Below, in pieces: positions 1 through 8,352 of a stretch of DNA of 39,294 nucleotides. The notes beneath the pieces are model-generated. The model ran no database searches, was not told the DNA's origin, and saw only the letters and a list, made by a program, of their open reading frames with translations. Both the position numbers and the translations under genes were made by a program. Origin of the DNA: an uncultured beta proteobacterium (GTDB lineage: Bacteria > Pseudomonadota > Gammaproteobacteria > Burkholderiales > SG8-41); contig CADECM010000055.1 in the NCBI GenBank assembly GCA_902825845.1, forward strand, positions 1-39,294, written 5' to 3'. Each line of letters begins with the position of its first letter. Position 1 is the first letter of the stretch.

Positions 1-107
1 TAAAAATCCAAGCCACAGCCGTGACGAAGGTTGAGCGGGTTGTGATGGGTGTGTCGGCCATTTGGTGCTCACGTTTCCTTGTGTGCCAATGCGACGGCTG
101 AAGTAGG

Positions 108-130
108 GTGGGCACGTCGTTTGTGCCCAC
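108..130. repeat. REP-like hairpin
   Basis: A perfect inverted repeat, GTGGGCAC (108-115) and GTGCCCAC (123-130), encloses a 7-base loop. It lies in the non-coding stretch downstream of the phosphatase gene. No T-run follows on either strand, so it looks more like a REP-type palindrome or a 3'-end stabilising hairpin than an intrinsic terminator. Otherwise I see nothing in positions 1-234. Confidence 0.45.
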
Positions 131-234
131 GAGCAGCGCGATCCCGGTTCGCCTCAAATTTCTGCGTTACATTGTCAAAGCGTACTGTCAAAAGCGACAG
201 GACCGGCTGAAAGATTGGGATTCTCTGGTGACCA

Positions 235-1773
235 CTAAGCCCACTGCGCTCCGGCCTTCCCATGCTCCACTACAAACCCCGCCAGATCACGAATGGTCGC
301 CTGCGCGTCGGTCACATCGGACACGGTGCGCATGCGCACAGCGCATCGCTCGGGCGTCACCTCAAATGCGGTGTAGCCCTTCTGCACGCCGTTGTGAAAT
401 TTCATGTGCGGATTGTTCTGGCGCGCGGCTTCGGAGAATTTTGCGCCGGGGCCTTGCGAGGTGATCGAGGTGCCGACAAATTCACTGGCGATCACCGGCG
501 ATTTGGCGTCGTCGAAATTCACCTTGAGGTCGGCGACAATGCCGGCATGCACGTCGCCGCCGAGCACCAGCGGGTTGCTGAGCTTCCTTTGCGCGATGTG
601 GCCGAGCAGGCGTTCGCGCGCCTTGGGGTAGCCGTCCCAGCCGTCGGTCCAGAAAGCATCCTCGTTGTCCTTCAGGCGGATGCGCTGCGCCATCAGCGTT
701 TGCTGGGCGATGATGTTCCAGCGCGCGGCGGATGTGTCGAGTGCGCCATGCAGCCAGCGTTCCTGTTCCGCGCCGAGCAGGGTGAGTTCGGGCGACAGCC
801 GCTGCGGGCATTCGCCGGCCGTGACCACGGTGCTGCCGCCGCGTCCGGATGGGGGGCACACCTGATGCGAGCGGTATTGGCGGTCATCGAGCATGCAGAT
901 TTGCGCAAGCTGGCCAAAGCTGGCCTGCGTGTATAGCCGCGCGTTCGGCCCGCGCGGGCGCGCCCACGCCGGCAGCGGCATGTGTTCGTAGTAGGCCTGA
1001 TAGGCGGCCGCGCGGCGCCGCAGATACAGCGCCGGCGGATCGAGTTTTTGCGAGCGCTCATTGGCGTAGTCGTTGCTGACCTCATGGTCATCCCACGTCA
1101 CGAGCCAGGGGAACGCGGCGTGCGCGGCCTGCAGGTCGGCATCGCTCTTGTATAGCGCGTAGCGGTTGCGATATTCGGCCAGTGTGACGCACTCGGGCGT
1201 GCCGTGGCTGCGCACGCGCGTGCGGCCCCACGACGACTCGTAGATGTAATCGCCGACGTGGATTACCAGATCGAGGTCTTCGCGCGCCATGTGGCGGTAC
1301 GCGGCGAAGTAGCCCTGCTCATATTGCTGGCACGATGCGAGCGCGAATCGCAGCCGGTCGTTTGCGGCAGCGGCGGCGGGCGCGGTGCGAAAACGTCCCG
1401 TCACACTGGTGGCGCCGCCGGCGTGGAAGCGATAGTGGTACCAACGCGCAGGTTCCAGTCCGCGAATTTCCGCGTGCACGGAATGTGCGAGGTCCGGTGC
1501 TGCACGCTCGACGCCTTTGCGCAGCACGCTGCCAAAGCCGTCGTCCGCGGCGATTTCCCACGTCACCTCAACCGCGGCATTGGGCATGCCGCCACCGTTC
1601 AAGGCGTCGGGCGCGAGTCGTGTCCACAGCACGACGCCATCGGGCTGCGGATAACCGCTGGCGATGCCAAGTGTGAAGGGGTTTTTCTGGAATCGCGGTT
1701 GCGCGAGCAGGCGTAGCGGGCCCGACATCGCGATGCCGGCGCCGGCGAGCAGGAAAGTGCGGCGGTGAAGCAT
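235..1773 (-). CDS. phoD: Alkaline phosphatase D (PhoD family), exported
   Basis: This 512-residue protein matches the PhoD family of Tat-exported, metal-dependent phosphodiesterase/phosphatases that release phosphate in the periplasm. The chosen start gives MLHRRTFLLAG, a twin-arginine motif followed by a hydrophobic stretch; an in-frame start 12 codons upstream would bury the signal inside an AT-rich element. The N-terminal PhoD_N-type domain has SGYPQPDGVVLWTR. The metallophosphatase core follows with LASCQQYEQGYF, HVGDYIYE, TWDDHEVSNDYA and, near the C terminus, GGDVHAG, which together supply the expected Asp, Asn and His metal ligands. It is transcribed away from the enolase-superfamily gene, with an IHF-like site 16 bases before the start codon. 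No clear Shine-Dalgarno sequence is seen. The family call is firm; the phosphate-starvation role is known for the family and not shown here. Confidence 0.9.
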   Translation of the reverse strand: MLHRRTFLLAGAGIAMSGPLRLLAQPRFQKNPFTLGIASGYPQPDGVVLWTRLAPDALNGGGMPNAAVEVTWEIAADDGFGSVLRKGVERAAPDLAHSVHAEIRGLEPARWYHYRFHAGGATSVTGRFRTAPAAAAANDRLRFALASCQQYEQGYFAAYRHMAREDLDLVIHVGDYIYESSWGRTRVRSHGTPECVTLAEYRNRYALYKSDADLQAAHAAFPWLVTWDDHEVSNDYANERSQKLDPPALYLRRRAAAYQAYYEHMPLPAWARPRGPNARLYTQASFGQLAQICMLDDRQYRSHQVCPPSGRGGSTVVTAGECPQRLSPELTLLGAEQERWLHGALDTSAARWNIIAQQTLMAQRIRLKDNEDAFWTDGWDGYPKARERLLGHIAQRKLSNPLVLGGDVHAGIVADLKVNFDDAKSPVIASEFVGTSITSQGPGAKFSEAARQNNPHMKFHNGVQKGYTAFEVTPERCAVRMRTVSDVTDAQATIRDLAGFVVEHGKAGAQWA

Positions 1774-1788
1774 TTCAGGGGCGTTATT

Positions 1789-1809
1789 TAAGTATATGAT
1801 TTTAAACAA
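1789..1809 (-). promoter_or_regulatory. IHF-like element, copy a
   Basis: Read on the minus strand this is TTGTTTAAAATCA followed by TATACTTA. The AATCA...TTA spacing fits the IHF consensus WATCARNNNNTTR with one mismatch (T at the R position). It lies just upstream of phoD and in the same direction. It is one of nine related copies in the window. Confidence 0.55.
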
Positions 1810-1841
1810 TAATTATGAAAAATATCGGCGCGCGATGAGGG

Positions 1842-2972
1842 TCACGCCGCAGTGTGCTTCTTCGCGTAGTCCCAGTCGATCTCAACGCCAAAGCCGGGCT
1901 TGTCGTTCATGTAGACGTGGCTGTCGCGCACCTGTGCGCGCTCGCTGAACAGGCCGTGCCAGATCGGATCGCGATCGTGCGCGCCGTGCGATTCAACCGC
2001 GAAGCCGGTGCGCGGAAACGCCGCCACCAGGTGGCAATGCAGCTCAGGGGCGTGGTGCGGCGTGATCATCACGCCCGCGTGATCCGCCATATGCGCGACG
2101 CGCAGGCTTTCGGTGAAGCCGGCGTAGCGCGTGCCGTCGAACATCACATAGCGCAACGCGCCGTTGTTCATGAAGTCGCGCGTGGTAAACCGCGTGAGTT
2201 CGCGTTCGCCGTGTGCCAGCGGTATCGGCGTGGCCTTTGCGAGCAGCGCGAAATCCGCCGGCTGCAGATACCAGTGCAGCGGTTCTTCCAGCCAGAAGAT
2301 GTTGTACGGGGCCACTGCGCGCGCGAACTCGATACAGGTGGGCAGATCGTAAGCCGCGTTCAGATCGAGCATCAGCGAAATATCCGGCCCGATGGCGGCG
2401 CGGGTGGCAGCGATGCGTTTGACTTCATTGGCAATCGTGTCCGCGCCGGTCTTCAGCTTCACCGCCTTGTAGCCGCGATCCACAAATCCCGCCAGCTCGT
2501 CGGCGCAGGCGGTGAGTTTCTCGCCCTCGACGTAATAACCGCCGGTGCCATAGGTGAACACCGGTTTGTTGTCCGCGCCCAGCAGGCGGTAGACTGGCAT
2601 GCCCGCTGCCTTGCCTTTGATATCCCACAGCGCCATGTCGATGCCACCGATCGCGCCCATGATCTGCGCGCGCGCACCGCGCGGCAGGCCGCCAATGCCG
2701 GGCTGCGGCGAGGTGAGCGCGAACAGCTTTTCCCACACGTCCACGTGCGCGAGCGCATTCATTCCTATGGCGTGCGGCGCGAGCTTTGCCACCCAGGTCG
2801 CGATCTCCGGCATCGGCGTGCTGCTGACTTGCCCGTAGCCCTTGATGCCGTCGTCGGTGATGGCTTCGACCAGCAACAGTGTGACGTCGCCGCGCGATTC
2901 GTGCGCGGTGCGATAGCCGCGCTTGAGCGGCGCGGCAATGGGGTAGGTGTTGATGGCGGCGATTTTGTTCAT
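1842..2972 (-). CDS. Mandelate racemase / muconate lactonizing enzyme family protein
   Basis: This 376-residue protein has the usual length and two-domain plan of the enolase superfamily: an N-terminal capping domain (about residues 1-125) and a TIM barrel. These enzymes abstract a proton next to a carboxylate using Mg2+. The barrel shows AVKLKTG (candidate catalytic KxK lysines), MLDLNAAYD, WLEEPLHW and AHGERELTR (the three acidic metal ligands), and TPHHAPELH (a candidate catalytic His as in the mandelate racemase subgroup). The substrate cannot be read from sequence; a sugar acid or a small hydroxy acid is typical. The gene stands alone, diverging from the DUF2520 gene across a short spacer that holds an IHF-like site. 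Confidence 0.88.
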   Translation of the reverse strand: MNKIAAINTYPIAAPLKRGYRTAHESRGDVTLLLVEAITDDGIKGYGQVSSTPMPEIATWVAKLAPHAIGMNALAHVDVWEKLFALTSPQPGIGGLPRGARAQIMGAIGGIDMALWDIKGKAAGMPVYRLLGADNKPVFTYGTGGYYVEGEKLTACADELAGFVDRGYKAVKLKTGADTIANEVKRIAATRAAIGPDISLMLDLNAAYDLPTCIEFARAVAPYNIFWLEEPLHWYLQPADFALLAKATPIPLAHGERELTRFTTRDFMNNGALRYVMFDGTRYAGFTESLRVAHMADHAGVMITPHHAPELHCHLVAAFPRTGFAVESHGAHDRDPIWHGLFSERAQVRDSHVYMNDKPGFGVEIDWDYAKKHTAA

Positions 2973-3050
2973 GGGGCTTGCTCGAAGTCTGTTTCATGTA
3001 TGGAGGGCCGGAGCATATCGTAGCCCCGGCCATGCCGTGCGAACATGTTG

Positions 3051-3071
3051 TAAGTATATGTTTTTAATCAA
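3051..3071 (-). promoter_or_regulatory. IHF-like element, copy b
   Basis: Read on the minus strand this is TTGATTAAAAACA followed by TATACTTA. It differs from the IHF consensus at two positions but keeps all nine columns that are invariant among the nine copies. It sits in the divergent spacer between the enolase-superfamily gene and the DUF2520 gene. Confidence 0.5.
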
Positions 3072-3115
3072 TACTTTTAGGAATGACGTTGCATAGTATG
3101 ATGCGCCAGGCGGTC

Positions 3116-4012
3116 ATGAAAACACTCAATATCATCGGTGCCGGGCGGGTGGGTAGTACGTTGGCGGCGCTGTGGCGGCGGTGCGGCGCATTCGCGATAC
3201 AGCACGTGCTGAATCGCACCGGCGGCAGCGCACACAAGGCGGTTCGATTTATCGGCGGCGGCACGGGAGCCGATGGCTGGCATTGTCTGCTGCCCGCCGA
3301 TACATGGTTGCTGGCAACGCCCGACAGCGAAATCGCCCGTGCCGCCGCGGAACTTGCCGCGAGCGGTCTGCTGCGCGCGGACGACGTGGTATTTCATTGC
3401 AGCGGCGCGCTTGGATCCGACGTGTTGCGCACGGCACTGATGCCAGGTGTGCACGCGGCCAGCGTGCATCCCCTGAAAAGCTTCGCCGATCCGCAGGCGG
3501 CGGTGCGAAACTTCACCGGCACGTTCTGTGCTGCGGAAGGCGATGCGCCCGCGCTGGCGGTGCTGGTGCCGGTATTCGAAGCCATCGGCGCGCGCGTGAC
3601 CATCATTGATAGGCAAGCAAAAACGCTGTATCACGCTGCCAGCGTGATCGTCTGCAACTATCTTACGGCGTTGATGGAAGCCGGACTGCAGTGTTACGAA
3701 AAAGCCGGATTGCCACGCGCCACGGCGAGCGCGATGATGGAACCGCTGGTGCGCGAGACCGTCGATAATGTGTTCAGGCTCGGCACCGTGAATGCTCTTA
3801 CCGGACCCATTGCACGGGGCGATCATGCGGTCGTCGTGCAGCAGTTGGAAGCGTTGCAGGCGGCCGATCCGCGTATCGCCGAAATTTATCGCGCGCTGGG
3901 CGTGATGACCACCGATCTGGCCGGTGCACAGGGCAGGACGGACGGGACGGTGCTGGCGCGTTTGCGGCAGACGCTGACGGATGCGCAAGGCGCGCTGCGG
4001 CTCGGGAAATGA
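3116..4012 (+). CDS. Rossmann-like and DUF2520 domain protein
   Basis: About 298 residues. The N terminus MKTLNIIGAGRVGSTLA is a nucleotide-binding Rossmann fold with GxGxxG. The C-terminal half matches the DUF2520 helical domain usually fused to it, including VHPLKSFADP and the helical HAASVIVCNYLTAL region. Such proteins resemble F420-dependent NADP reductases and 6-phosphogluconate dehydrogenases, but no substrate is established. An in-frame ATG at 3083 would add 11 residues (MTLHSMMRQAV); the later start is preferred because the family begins right at the Rossmann strand. A strong hairpin downstream (4103-4128) probably ends the transcript. Confidence 0.82.
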   Translation: MKTLNIIGAGRVGSTLAALWRRCGAFAIQHVLNRTGGSAHKAVRFIGGGTGADGWHCLLPADTWLLATPDSEIARAAAELAASGLLRADDVVFHCSGALGSDVLRTALMPGVHAASVHPLKSFADPQAAVRNFTGTFCAAEGDAPALAVLVPVFEAIGARVTIIDRQAKTLYHAASVIVCNYLTALMEAGLQCYEKAGLPRATASAMMEPLVRETVDNVFRLGTVNALTGPIARGDHAVVVQQLEALQAADPRIAEIYRALGVMTTDLAGAQGRTDGTVLARLRQTLTDAQGALRLGK

Positions 4013-4102
4013 GCGTCACGACGCAAGCCATGGTGGATTACAGCACTGCACCGTAGTTCGAGGCGTCTGCCTGAGCGGGCGTCATATCCTCGATCAAATG
4101 CA

Positions 4103-4128
4103 GGAAACCCGCCTCCGGGCGGGTTTCC
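4103..4128. terminator. Bidirectional intrinsic terminator-like hairpin
   Basis: A perfect 11-base-pair stem (GGAAACCCGCC / GGCGGGTTTCC) encloses a TCCG tetraloop between two converging genes. The A- and T-containing stem base allows it to work in either direction. There is no long T-run after the stem, so strength is uncertain. Confidence 0.65.
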
Positions 4129-4174
4129 ATGGGCAACGCCAAAGTCGGCGCTGCCGCGGGCGGGTAATTCCGAA

Positions 4175-4708
4175 CTACTGGCAGACGACCGTGGCCTTGC
4201 CTTCGCGATCCCAGCGCGGGGTCGTGGTCGGGTACTTGATCGACGGCAGTGCCACGGTAACCGTACCGGCCATGCCGACGCGCCGCGGCGTTTTGGACTC
4301 CATGGTGATCTCCACCAGGTTCAGGCCCTTGTCCTGCCATTTCTTCGTGATCTTGCCGCCGACGTGGATGACCTCTCCTGCCAGGTGGAAATCGGTGATG
4401 CGGAAGGTGGTGGCCCTGACGCGCCCATAGATGCCCATCCAGTCAGACACCACCCGTTCCCACAGCATCAGGCAGGAGTTGTTCTGCAGGAATACGCCGG
4501 GCGCGGCGCCACGCTTCTGGGCGACGCGATCATTGTGGTGCAGGCCGGGGAAATTGCGGGTCGCGCCGACGAACATGATCATGCGCTGCATGGTCAGATT
4601 GAAATCGACGGCGGGGATGTCGTTGCCCTCATTGACTTGCTCGAAGTAGACCTGTGGCGGTATGGGCCAGCGGACCGTGGTATCTGCAGTGGGGTAAAAA
4701 GTGCTCAT
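4175..4708 (-). CDS. MaoC-like hot-dog protein, second of a pair
   Basis: This 177-residue protein resembles MaoC / FAS1-like dehydratase hot-dog proteins, which hydrate or dehydrate acyl thioesters. Visible features are an early FEQVNEGNDIPAVDFNLT segment, HHNDRVAQKRGAAPGVF and a C-terminal beta-rich GTVTVALPS. It follows the larger MaoC-like gene after 36 bases, with GAAGG upstream of its ATG, so the two are probably one operon. Related pairs act as heterodimers in which each chain supplies one hot-dog domain. The His residue in the HHND motif is a plausible active-site residue. The substrate is unknown. Confidence 0.72.
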   Translation of the reverse strand: MSTFYPTADTTVRWPIPPQVYFEQVNEGNDIPAVDFNLTMQRMIMFVGATRNFPGLHHNDRVAQKRGAAPGVFLQNNSCLMLWERVVSDWMGIYGRVRATTFRITDFHLAGEVIHVGGKITKKWQDKGLNLVEITMESKTPRRVGMAGTVTVALPSIKYPTTTPRWDREGKATVVCQ

Positions 4709-4744
4709 GGGTATCGCCTTCGTTATCGATGTCTGTCGAGTTGG

Positions 4745-5374
4745 CTAGCGGACGATGTCTTTCTCATCCTTGCGCACAAAGCGGTAGTAGCCCTGGGTTG
4801 CCTTGGCCACGAGCTGGCCGTCCTGATTGAAGTAGCTGGTGGAGTACCCCAGGAACGCGCCGACGCCGACGCGCGTCTCCTTCGGCGTGACACGTTCCAG
4901 CACGCGTCCCATGGTGGTGAGCCGGTCGCCAATGCAGACGGGATCAAAGAACTCGATCGTCATGTCGGTGAAAAACCCGGCATTGGTCGGCGGCATTGGC
5001 GGGTCGCCGATCGTCGGCTGGCGCGCGGCCAACTGGGATTGGAAGTCGACGTCGGCATCCAGCGGAAAGCGCGTGGGTTGGCCCGGCCGCCAGTTGCCCG
5101 AATAGGTGGGGACCTCCTTGACCATGGCCCACGGCACCACCTGGCTGCGGTAGCCGGCCATGCGCGCAACTTCTTCGTCCCAGTAGGTCAGATTGCCGAT
5201 CTCGGCGGGTTCGCAGTAGCGCGAGATCATGACTTTATCGACGCGCTCGTCGGCAACCATGATGGTGCCGCCGGAGTAGTCCTCGCCGACGTGTTTGGCG
5301 GTGTCCGCCCAGGTGACATTGGGATCTCCCGCCGGTGTCGTTGCGGGTGTTTTGCTCTCTTCGGACTTGGCCAT
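4745..5374 (-). CDS. MaoC family / FAS1-like dehydratase domain protein
   Basis: This 209-residue hot-dog protein is the upstream partner of the smaller MaoC-like gene. The start at 5374 is set by a strong GGAGG six bases before the ATG; an in-frame ATG six codons earlier would overlap that site. The segment from GTIMVADERVDKVMISRYCEPA to the middle, with YRSQVVPWAMV, and the C-terminal FFDPVCIGDRLTTMGRV plus YFNQDGQLVAKA give the FAS1-like dehydratase N-terminal fold. A heterodimeric enoyl-thioester hydratase acting on an unusual acyl group is the most likely role, by inference from the pair arrangement. Confidence 0.75.
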   Translation of the reverse strand: MAKSEESKTPATTPAGDPNVTWADTAKHVGEDYSGGTIMVADERVDKVMISRYCEPAEIGNLTYWDEEVARMAGYRSQVVPWAMVKEVPTYSGNWRPGQPTRFPLDADVDFQSQLAARQPTIGDPPMPPTNAGFFTDMTIEFFDPVCIGDRLTTMGRVLERVTPKETRVGVGAFLGYSTSYFNQDGQLVAKATQGYYRFVRKDEKDIVR

Positions 5375-5613
5375 TGCTTCCTCCATTTGCACTTCATCCC
5401 TGGCCTCAAAAGCACATGAGGCATTGTCATGATCATCGCGCGCGGCGGCAGTCCCGGGCTGCGGGACACCCGCCCGCCATCAGACATCGTTACATGGGTC
5501 TGATTCGTGACCGTGATGGCGCCAAACTTACTCCGCGCAAGTCCTCGCTGTCAATTGAACGGCGAACGCGCCGGCCGATGCGGCCGGGCACCGTCAGCGC
5601 GCGGCCGGCGCGG

Positions 5614-5619
5614 TACAAT
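5614..5619 (+). promoter_or_regulatory. -10 box (TACAAT) of the thioesterase gene
   Basis: TACAAT in a GC-rich setting matches sigma-70 -10 boxes. The -35 region (CCGTCA, 17 bases upstream) is weak. The in-frame ATG at 5618 overlaps this box, which argues that translation begins downstream at 5654. Confidence 0.5.
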
Positions 5620-5653
5620 GCGGCATTCATTTTCTGTCGGGGAAGAATTCGCT

Positions 5654-6586
5654 TTGTCACCTGAATTGCAAATCCGCGACCGCGTGCTGCGCGCGCTCGC
5701 ACTGAACCGCACGCCGGGTTATCACTTTGCCGGACATTTTCTGGATTTTTCGTTCGATCGGGTTACCGAACCCGAAGTGCGCATGACCATGGATGCCGGC
5801 CCGCATGTGGCCGAACTGAACGGCGACGTCAATTACGGGGCGCTGGCAGTGTTTGCCGACATCGCCATGGCTGCCAATGTGCGCGCGGGCCACACGCCGG
5901 CAACGCGGCTGGCAACGGTGCAGATGAATCTGCAATTTACCGGCGCGCCGATGACCGGCGAACTGAAGATCGAATCGTTCCTGCAGGGTTATGTGGACAA
6001 GATCACCAGCCGTCAGGCAGCGGCTCAGGCGACCGTCACCGCACACGGTAAGCCGGTGTGTTTTGCTTATGGTACGTTCATGGTGCTGGATGCACCCAAG
6101 GGCGTGGCGCTGTATTCGATGGAGTTGCGCAAGCGTGGCGAGCCGCCGGTCGCGCTGCTCGATGAAACTGAACTGAAGCGTGACGAGCGCAAGGTGCTTG
6201 CGCTTGCGGATGCCGCGCTCGCGCAAAGCCGCAACGGCTCGGCGTTCATTCATAACTTCTGGGGCGTCAGCACGCATGCGGGCAGCAAAGGCGCCGCCGG
6301 CAAGCTGATGAACGGTCCGCACGTGGGCAACCGCGTCGGTCATCTGCAGGGCGGCGTGACCATGGCGCTGGGCATCGCCAGTGCGCAAGCGGCACTGCCG
6401 CCGACGTGGATGCTGTCGGCGGTGACGGCGTGGTACATCAGCCCCGGCATTGGGCGCGTGCTCCATGCGCGCTCGAAAATCATTCACCACGGGCGCCTGA
6501 CCTCGGTGGTGCGCACCGAGATTTTCGGCAGGAACAAGCGGCGGGTGATGGAAATGATGACCACGCACGCGCACAAGGCGGCATAG
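5654..6586 (+). CDS. Double hot-dog acyl-CoA thioesterase (PaaI-like)
   Basis: About 310 residues with two PaaI-like thioesterase domains in tandem. The first has AELNGDVNYGALAVFADIAM and the second VGHLQGGVTMALGIASAQA, each with the Asn or Gln/Gly-Gly helix typical of the fold. These enzymes hydrolyse acyl-CoA thioesters. The start is taken as TTG at 5654 because GGGGAAG precedes it and the only nearby ATG (5618) lies inside the likely -10 box. The radical SAM gene starts eight bases after the stop, so the two are probably co-transcribed. The start codon is the weakest part of this call. Confidence 0.75.
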   Translation: MSPELQIRDRVLRALALNRTPGYHFAGHFLDFSFDRVTEPEVRMTMDAGPHVAELNGDVNYGALAVFADIAMAANVRAGHTPATRLATVQMNLQFTGAPMTGELKIESFLQGYVDKITSRQAAAQATVTAHGKPVCFAYGTFMVLDAPKGVALYSMELRKRGEPPVALLDETELKRDERKVLALADAALAQSRNGSAFIHNFWGVSTHAGSKGAAGKLMNGPHVGNRVGHLQGGVTMALGIASAQAALPPTWMLSAVTAWYISPGIGRVLHARSKIIHHGRLTSVVRTEIFGRNKRRVMEMMTTHAHKAA

Positions 6587-6594
6587 GGCGCGCG

Positions 6595-7710
6595 ATGGCG
6601 CTGCGCACGCTCTCGGGCAAACACGAAGACCCGCGCAAGGGGCGCGGCAGCGCGCTCAACCCCGAGGGCCGCTTCGAGAGCGTCGCGCGCGAAGCGTTCG
6701 ACGATGGCTGGACGCCCGACGCGGATGACGGGCGCGCGCTGAAAACGCAGGTCATCGAGGAGAAGGCGGCGAGCATCATCGCGCGCAATCAATCGCCGGA
6801 CATCCCGTTCACGCAGTCGGTGAATCCGTATCAGGGCTGCGAGCATGGTTGTTCGTATTGCTATGCGCGGCCCACGCATGCCTACCGCAACCTGTCGCCG
6901 GGGGTGGATTTCGAGACGCGCATATTCGCCAAGGTCAACGCCGCCGAACTGCTGCGCAAGGAACTGTCCAGACCCGGTTATCGTTGCGACGTGATCTCGC
7001 TCGGCGCGAATACCGATCCGTATCAGCCTGCCGAACGCAGACTGGGCATCACGCGCTCGGTCCTTGAAGTGTGCAGCGAATTCAACCAGCCGGTGGGCAT
7101 CGTCACCAAGAATGCGATGGTCGAGCGCGATCTGGATATTCTGGTGCCGATGGCGCAGCGGCGGCTGGTGAATGTGTTTCTGTCGGTGAACAATCTCGAT
7201 CACGACATCGCGCGCCGGCTGGAACCGCGTTGCTCGGCGCCCGCGCGGCGGCTGCAGGCAATAAGCGCGCTGTCGCGGGCAGGGGTGCCGGCCGGCGTGC
7301 TGGTGGCGCCGGTGATTCCGTTTCTGAATGACGACCAGATCGAAGCCGTGCTCGAGGCCGCGTTCGCAGCCGGGGCGAGGCAGGCCGGCTATGTGGTGCT
7401 GCGCCTGCCGTACGAAGTGAAAGCCTTGTTCCGCGACTGGCTCGAGCGCCACTACCCGATGAAGGCCAAACATGTGATGAGCCGCGTGCACGAGATGCGC
7501 GGCGGCCGCGACAACGATCCCGATTTCGGCAGCCGCATGCGTGGTCAGGGCGAATTTGCCGGGTTGCTGTCCAGGCGCTTTGCCATCGCCAAACGCCGCA
7601 TCGGCTATGATGCCCGCGATCGCATGCTGCGCAACGCAGCGCTCGACACCACGCAGTTTCGCGCGCCCGCAGCCGTTCCATCGCAGACCGGGCAACTGTC
7701 TCTGTTCTAA
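6595..7710 (+). CDS. PA0069 family radical SAM protein
   Basis: A 371-residue radical SAM protein. The [4Fe-4S]-binding CX3CX2C is in YQGCEHGCSYCYARPTH at about residues 80-100, and the SAM-binding barrel follows with DVISLGANTDPYQPAE, VGIVTKNAMVERDLDIL and VSVNNLD-like segments. The length and the ISLGANTDPYQPAE region match the PA0069 / SplB-like group found next to many proteobacterial genes; the reaction is not known. The start ATG lies eight bases after the thioesterase stop. The long N-terminal tail is basic (ALRTLSGKHEDPRKGRGS). Confidence 0.88.
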   Translation: MALRTLSGKHEDPRKGRGSALNPEGRFESVAREAFDDGWTPDADDGRALKTQVIEEKAASIIARNQSPDIPFTQSVNPYQGCEHGCSYCYARPTHAYRNLSPGVDFETRIFAKVNAAELLRKELSRPGYRCDVISLGANTDPYQPAERRLGITRSVLEVCSEFNQPVGIVTKNAMVERDLDILVPMAQRRLVNVFLSVNNLDHDIARRLEPRCSAPARRLQAISALSRAGVPAGVLVAPVIPFLNDDQIEAVLEAAFAAGARQAGYVVLRLPYEVKALFRDWLERHYPMKAKHVMSRVHEMRGGRDNDPDFGSRMRGQGEFAGLLSRRFAIAKRRIGYDARDRMLRNAALDTTQFRAPAAVPSQTGQLSLF

Positions 7711-7870
7711 TTGTGGGTCGCGGGTGGTCGACGCGCGGACAGTCGTTGAATGCGCCTGTGGCGCGTCAATGTGTTGTGATTGCCGCGATGCCCAGCCCAC
7801 GCTGTCAGCGCATGGGGCAGTGGCGCGTTATTGACAGTGCCGCGGCTGCCCTTGGGGGTGGCATGGTTTA

Positions 7871-7891
7871 TAACCATCTGATTTTAATCAA
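7871..7891 (-). promoter_or_regulatory. IHF-like element, copy c
   Basis: Minus-strand reading is TTGATTAAAATCA then GATGGTTA. AATCAG-ATGG-TTA is a full match to WATCARNNNNTTR. It overlaps a 6-base-pair palindrome (ATGGTT-TAT-AACCAT, 7863-7877) and lies just before the psiF ribosome-binding site. Confidence 0.6.
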
Positions 7892-7907
7892 TAATTTGGA
7901 GACCCGT

Positions 7908-8270
7908 ATGAAAAAACTGATAGCCATGGCGTGCTTCATGCTAGCTGCGTCCCCGCTCGCTCTCGCACAAGACAAGGCCAAGGAGGAGGCGAAGCCCGCT
8001 GCCGCCGCCCCGGCCAAGGCAGCCGAAGCAAAAACAGCCAAGCGGGAACCCACCGAAGCGCAAAAGGCGCAGCAAGAGCGCATGAAGGCGTGCAATGCCG
8101 ACGCTGCCGACAAAAAGGGCGACGAGCGCAAGAAATTCATGAGCTCGTGCCTGAAAGACAAACGCGACACGCAGCAAAACCGCATGACGGCCTGCAACAA
8201 GGAAGCCGGCGGCAAGAAGGGCGACGAGCGCAAGGCGTTCATGAAGAGCTGCCTGTCCGGCAAGTCATGA
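7908..8270 (+). CDS. psiF: PsiF repeat protein, exported
   Basis: About 120 residues. A signal peptide (MKKLIAMACFMLAASPLALAQ) is followed by an Ala/Lys-rich linker and two PsiF repeats, each with a QERMKACN- or QNRMTACN-type start, DKKGDERK or GKKGDERK and a KSC or SSC ending, giving two paired cysteines per repeat. The function is not established; psiF of E. coli is phosphate-starvation inducible. The start is supported by GGAGA seven bases upstream. A terminator-like hairpin follows the stop. Confidence 0.88.
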   Translation: MKKLIAMACFMLAASPLALAQDKAKEEAKPAAAAPAKAAEAKTAKREPTEAQKAQQERMKACNADAADKKGDERKKFMSSCLKDKRDTQQNRMTACNKEAGGKKGDERKAFMKSCLSGKS

Positions 8271-8311
8271 TGTGAGTGCATTGCCGCCGCATTGTCAGGC
8301 GGCGCCGCGGG

Positions 8312-8347
8312 GGGCATACTGGGAACGGTATGCCCTCTTGTTTTTTT
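8312..8347 (+). terminator. Intrinsic terminator after psiF
   Basis: An 8-base-pair stem (GGGCATAC / GTATGCCC, 8312-8335) with an 8-base loop is followed by TCTTGTTTTTTT. This is a good Rho-independent terminator for psiF. It ends only five bases before the start codon proposed for the next gene. Confidence 0.7.
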
Positions 8348-8352
8348 CTGCA

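Noticed and set aside
1789..1809. The AT-rich elements as sigma-70 promoters (TTGATT and TATACT)
   Set aside because: The spacing between the two hexamers is far too short (about seven bases), and two copies lie between converging genes.
7871..7891. The nine AT-rich elements as FNR/Anr boxes (TTGAT-N4-ATCAA)
   Set aside because: Only copy c comes close to both half-sites. The columns that are invariant across copies (CA and TTA with five bases between) fit IHF and lie outside an FNR palindrome.
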